From Lepeophtheirus salmonis (lineage: Eukaryota > Arthropoda > Copepoda > Siphonostomatoida > Caligidae), in assembly GCF_016086655.4 (NCBI RefSeq), contig NC_052144.2:32519896-32583895 (forward strand): a stretch of 64,000 nucleotides of DNA, in the 5' to 3' direction. Shown here piece after piece: positions 60,204 through 64,000 of this stretch. Each line of letters opens with the position of its first letter. Position 1 is the stretch's first letter. The notes below the pieces were generated by a model that searched no databases, was not told the DNA's origin, and saw only the letters and a program-made list of their open reading frames with translations. The position numbers were made by a program, and so were the translations under genes.

Positions 60204-60850
60204 TTTCTCAGCTTTTATTAGGATACATTCTTTATGTATTTAAAAATTAATAAACAACAATATTTAAAAAAAAAAAAAACCACAACAACAACAAAATCAC
60301 ATCAAATATATCAGGTAGAAAGTTAAAAGCAATATTAAATTAACTTTTCAAATTAAATGCAATTTAAAGTTCTCGATTACAAAGTTAAAATAGTAATTAT
60401 TCCATTTAAAACACTGTCTTTTATAGTAATCGGCTTATATAAAATATAATGTGTCTAGGTGATCATGGTGTCAACTTAAAATTTTTTACAGGTTGACAGA
60501 AAGTCTTCAATGAGTTGTATAATGTCCATTTAGGTCAAATGTAGTTAGGCGGATTCCCACATGATGGGATCTATCGTTTCAGGTACTTCTTTGCAGAAAA
60601 GCATAAATTCCTTTCGTCTTTGAAAAACTTGTGAGCTACTTCAAGTGTGCCTGCTAGTAAACGATATTTAAAACATTTTTCAGGAAAAGTTTGGAATTTA
60701 ATTCTGATATCATTGATGCAATCTCCTGGGCTTCGTTGGGGTATATTTCATCTTTTTAAATAATTTTGGAAAGGCAGAAGAGAAGGAGTTTTGGATAGGT
60801 TCCTTATGAAGGCCGTTCAAATTCTCAGCCTCAAAGGTACAATTGATCTC
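60204..60850 (-). pseudogene. Probable processed retropseudogene of an unrecognised gene
   Basis: Read on the minus strand, an open stretch of 58 codons ends in a stop at 60,571 and includes GDCINDIRIKFQTFPEKCFK and RLLAGTLEVAHKFFKDERNL. About 350 bp of UTR-like sequence follows, then AATAAA (60,214-60,219), 7 bases, and an 8-A run at 60,199-60,206 that merges with the duplicated target. The 16-bp direct repeats, 3' A run and polyadenylation signal are the signature of LINE-driven retroposition. Upstream of the open stretch the frame is broken. I do not recognise the source gene. Confidence 0.55.
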
Positions 60851-60866
60851 ATTTTGTGCCATTTTT
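60851..60866 (+). repeat. Target-site duplication, right copy
   Basis: Identical to 60,188-60,203. It marks the 5' side of the retropseudogene. Confidence 0.7.
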
Positions 60867-60917
60867 ATGGCAAACTTTTGAAGCAATAGTTAGTCATCCA
60901 ACAATTTTCTACACTTT

Positions 60918-61151
60918 TTATTCCATATATCCCCCTCCATTCTGAATAATGGTTTCAATACGGGGACGAACAGGAGCACTGCTGGCGTTGATGAATTCTG
61001 AGGACAAGTTGTTCCACTCCTCCGGGATCACGGCCTTCAGGGCAACGACATTCAGGTGAGAAGTCCTGTTTGTCTTGCCCTCATAGAAGCACCAACCAGC
61101 GAAGTCCAGGGGGTTAATGTCGGCTGATGACGAAGTCCAGAATGCAGCCAT
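60918..61151 (-). pseudogene. Mariner transposase C-terminal fragment
   Basis: 77 codons containing SADINPLDFAGW (third catalytic Asp) and the C-terminus IETIIQNGGGYME before a stop. EEWNNLSSEFINASSAPVRP matches the C-terminal pattern of the large mariner copies (EWNNFPEKFLINSCKAFHRR). The DNA-binding region and the first two catalytic residues are absent; the ~290 bp upstream within the element does not restore them. Confidence 0.8.
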
Positions 61152-61452
61152 GTTGGATGTTTCGTCCTGAAGGTTCCCTCGACCTGAGCTCTTGATTCAG
61201 CCAAGAAGTGATCGTTTTTCCTGTTCAGAACAGCGTCTTCTTGTCAGAGATCGGGTTGTATGCGGAGGATATGACACACCCATTGCCATTTTGCTTATCG
61301 CTCGGACATTTTTGGTTGCACAAAAAAACCCATCCAATTGTAGCTTTTTTGTTAGCTCTTTTGAATAGCACCAAGTACAAAATTGTCAGACTTTGAGAAC
61401 TGAGGCTAGACGGCCTGAAAGAGGATTCTAATTTTTGAGTCCTCACCCTGTA

Positions 61453-61914
61453 CTGAATAAGTATTTCAGTCTATGAAGTGGATAAACCCCCTAGGAATAT
61501 AATGGATGAATAATTAAAGTCTATCTATTTTGTGCTTAAAATTCCTAGCATTTCCTTTCATTGAAAATATAATTATATTAAAGTCGAAGGAACGTGATGT
61601 TGAACTCGTATACAAACACATGTACTACATTTATTGTAATCCCTATGCTTTTATACACAACTATAAGCTTCGTCACAATGTGACTTAGTTAAAGTTACAG
61701 ATTCATACAAATGCGATTAAGTTATAAATAACAATAACTTGTGATCATTCACTGAACATCCTTTATAATAAAAAGTGTACCTGCTTCATTTTATTAAAGT
61801 AAAGGACATATGCAAAATTTAAATATGATATCGATTTGCTTGTCAACAATGTATGTATCTTGAACTGAAATCCAAAAAAGGAGAAAACCCCAAATTATTA
61901 TTTTTTACTTCACA
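61453..61914. other. AT-rich spacer between two mariner elements
   Basis: No gene recognised. Confidence 0.45.
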
Positions 61915-61916
61915 TA

Positions 61917-62549
61917 CAGGTTGTACATAAATTTGAGTAATAACCAACAGATTTATTTATAGCTCGTCGAAATTTCGGGATGTCGGGTTCATCTTTTACG
62001 TATTCATTTTGACTAAGCCTGTTGATTTCTCTAAGTCATGAAAACATTATTTCACCAACATGATCCTGACTGAGAACTAATGGAAAGTGATCGTTTAGTT
62101 TGAAAATCCCATGTTGCAAATTTCAAACTCATTACAGTTAGCAAACTCCCATTCTGGAGGAAGTGGAAGAAACACAAGTAGAATTTTGAGAATAAACATT
62201 GAACTTTCCAGGAAGATGAAGTCCCCTAACACACTGATAAAATCCCGCAGGACGGGCTCACATCGAATTTTCCAAACTTTTTGTCAAAAGAAGAACTACT
62301 CTTTGTAATTTCGCTTGTTAAACTTGTTAAAGTATTGGACCAAATCGGTCATGAAGTTGTCCGTGCCCCCACTAAGGAATTTCGTCTCCCACTGACGGCA
62401 ACTGTGAAAGCTGGAGGTGGCCATTTTGAATAACATTTTTATATGTATGGTAATGTTGAATTAAAATTATATGTACAAACTTTAAATATTTTCAAAAAAA
62501 TGCATCATTATAACGATTTCCAAAATTACCTAAATTTCTGTACACACTG
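61917..62549 (+). mobile_element. Internally deleted mariner-like element
   Basis: Inverted ends (left CAGGTTGTACATAAATTTGA; right, reversed, CAGTGTGTACAGAAATTTAG) abut TA at 61,915-61,916 and 62,550-62,551. The plus-strand text near the right side ends LTATVKAGGGHFE then TAA (62,431-62,433), a typical mariner C-terminus. An upstream 65-codon frame (62,111-62,308) may be a scrambled remnant. At 633 bp, with no catalytic Asp triad, it is non-autonomous. It is a separate family from the 6.3-kb and 14-kb elements. Confidence 0.75.
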
Positions 62550-62551
62550 TA

Positions 62552-62859
62552 TATTACACAAGCCAACATATCGTAGACATATTTGTATCTATTAAGGTTT
62601 TTTATCCAAATTTCTGGGATATATTAAGATACCCAAAAATTTAAACTACATATAGTTTAAAGCCTTTATTTTATTTAAAAAAAAAAAATATTTTAATAAA
62701 ACGATCAATTTTGGGTACTTTAAATACAATTTGTGGCACCTCAAAAGGGTTAAAATGAATTATTGACCCTAAAAATTGAACATGATTTGTTAAAAAATAC
62801 AAATGTATTCTATGGCCTGATTTTTGTACTGATGTGTCACATATGTAAATATATAGATA
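62552..62859. other. AT-rich spacer, no gene seen
   Basis: Lies between two mariner elements; only A/T runs noted. Confidence 0.45.
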
Positions 62860-62861
62860 TA

Positions 62862-64000
62862 CAGAGGTCGGAAGCAAAACGTGGACTGAATGACTGATTT
62901 CCAAAAAAATATCAATAATTTTGAAATTTTTTTTACAAAACTTTGAGACACGACCTTTGTGAGCATATTCACTCAATATGGCCGCCTTCAGCAGTAATCA
63001 CAGCCTCCACTAGGCGGCGAAAAGCATTGCAGGAGTTGATGATGAACTTCTCGGATAAGTTGTTCAACTCCTTCACATTGGCGTCCTTCAAGGTGTCCAC
63101 GTTCGGGTGAGATGTCCGCTTAGTCTCCATCTCCAAAGTGCCCAACACAGCAAAGTCAAACGGGTTCAAATCCTTGGGCCAAAAATCAGCCATGTTGTCG
63201 GCACAGAACTTCTGGCATTTGACCAATGTGTATGAGGGTGCACCATATTGGGTCCACACATGGTTGTCCTCTGGGTAGGTTGCCTTGAACCATGGAAGTA
63301 TGGTGAACTCAGTACCTTGTAGTAGGATTCCTGGGCGATTTTCTCCCAAGACTAAAAAAAAGAAGGGAGCCATCTTCTTGCCGTCGGACGCCACGCCCCC
63401 ACCCCAGACCATTTTTTGGGCCGGATTTTTTTCTACAGAACACCCCCTTGACCTCCTCTGGCGATCCCCCAATCCAAAGGTCGTTCTGGCGGCTGTAGAC
63501 CTGGTCCACGGTGAAAATCTTCTTGTCAGATAATTTTTTTACTGTGGATTCATTTTCCTTGATCCACGCACGAACTTTCTTGCCCTTTGCAGTCTCTTTT
63601 CCTTCAGAATGTCCATCTACAGGTAGCGTGGGGTCCTTGTGTAAGAGAACAACCCCAAGTCCTCCTTCACCACCCTCCTGATTGTCCCCTCGTCCACGTC
63701 AAACTCGTTAGAGAGTCGATTCATGGACTTTGTGCTGTCCTCCTTGATCTTCTTCTTCAGGTCCCCTCAGAAACTCAGAATCCCTTATAAATTTGTGTCC
63801 CCCACTTCCTTCTTTCCTTGAGAGGTATTTTCCATCCTTTTTGATCTAGACCACCCTGAAAATGAGGCTCTTTTAGCATTTCACAATGTCCCTAATCTCT
63901 GGCACCTCAATTTTAGTATGCAGAAGGTCTGAGATCCTTTGTCTTTTGCTTCTTGCTCACTCATGAGGAAAGATTTGAGAAATGTTTATTATTGCTTACT
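62862..64000 (-). mobile_element. Second copy of the 6.3-kb mariner family, cut by the window end
   Basis: Begins after TA (62,860-62,861) with CAGAGGTCGGAAGCAAAACG, matching the 6.3-kb family end (CAGGGTTCGGAAGCAAAACG). Sequence follows the first copy in reverse to the window end, where ATAATAAACATTTCTC-like text corresponds to 6,389-6,410. About 110 bp, including the other terminal repeat, should lie just beyond position 64,000. Confidence 0.88.
62969..63964 (-). pseudogene. Mariner transposase pseudogene, sister of the 6.4-kb copy
   Basis: The start ATG is at 63,962-63,964 (MSEQEAKDKGSQ). The N-terminal half has several stops and shifts. The first catalytic Asp is intact (KIFTVDQVYSRQND). 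The second is changed to Tyr (WTQYGAPSYT). The third is intact (LNPFDFAVLG). An 8-residue block between them (24 bases, present in the first copy at about 7,207-7,230) is missing, shortening the 37-residue spacing to 29. The C-terminus AVITAEGGHIE ends in TGA at 62,969. The last 167 codons form one open frame. Inactive. Confidence 0.87.

Larger units (their letters stand above)
60128..61450 (-). mobile_element. Shortened mariner element carrying a nested insertion
   Basis: Terminal repeats (left CAGAGTGAGGACTCAGAAAT; right, reversed, CAGGGTGAGGACTCAAAAAT, both continuing TAGAA) abut TA at 60,126-60,127 and 61,451-61,452. The transposase C-terminal part is on the minus strand. Its stop lies 790 bp from the left end, far more than the usual short trailer. 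Nearly all of that is explained by a 663-bp insertion flanked by a 16-bp direct repeat. Without the insertion the element would be 660 bp, an internal deletion derivative. Confidence 0.85.

Noticed and set aside
61208..61446. Frames inside the 60-kb mariner (62 and 73 codons)
   Set aside because: They lie in the element's leader region and show no transposase motifs; the real remnant is the minus frame at 60,918-61,151.
63285..63790. Plus-strand frames at 63,285 and 63,587
   Set aside because: Shadows of the reversed mariner transposase pseudogene.

Overview
The window looks like part of a eukaryotic nuclear genome, most likely arthropod. It is very AT-rich, and its one clear host gene is split by GT-AG introns with pyrimidine tracts at the acceptors. 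The rest is non-coding DNA full of decayed mariner elements, miniature inverted-repeat elements and short repeats. The mariner transposases end in Gly-Gly-His/Tyr-(Ile)-Glu motifs and are of the type I associate with sea lice (caligid copepods). That placement is an inference from memory and was not tested. No bacterial, organellar, rRNA, intact tRNA or CRISPR features are visible.

Layout. Positions 1-48,000 hold no recognisable host exon. They hold a T-rich repeat family with ~49-bp units (near 1.3, 3.3, 9.5 and 42 kb), a mariner N-terminal remnant (5,381-5,852) and a nearly full-length DD37D mariner (6,278-7,560). They also hold an inverted-repeat element (12,049-12,676), two copies of one short inverted-repeat element (13,043-13,546 and 33,834-34,358) and an internally deleted DD37D mariner (14,071-14,949). 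A long-armed fold-back mariner derivative lies at 39,442-39,952. Two diverged tandem arrays (24.1-24.7 kb and 31.6-32.0 kb) and several dispersed repeats fill part of the remainder.

The host gene occupies 48,208-51,162 on the plus strand. Five exons encode the C-terminal 842 residues of a PDZ scaffold protein resembling arthropod Big bang and the PDZD2/IL16 group: a long low-complexity His/Ser/acidic region, then two PDZ domains. A polyadenylation signal follows the stop. Its 5' exons were not found, and the preceding intron may be long.

The last 10 kb is rich in transposons. It has a mariner N-terminal remnant (57.9-58.2 kb) and a shortened mariner (60,128-61,450) that carries what looks like a processed retropseudogene with a 16-bp target duplication. 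It also has another deleted mariner (61,917-62,549) and a second, reverse-oriented copy of the 6.3-kb mariner family (62,862 to the window end). The two large copies have each lost a different catalytic aspartate. All transposase genes seen are broken, so mobility here looks dead unless an intact copy exists elsewhere.
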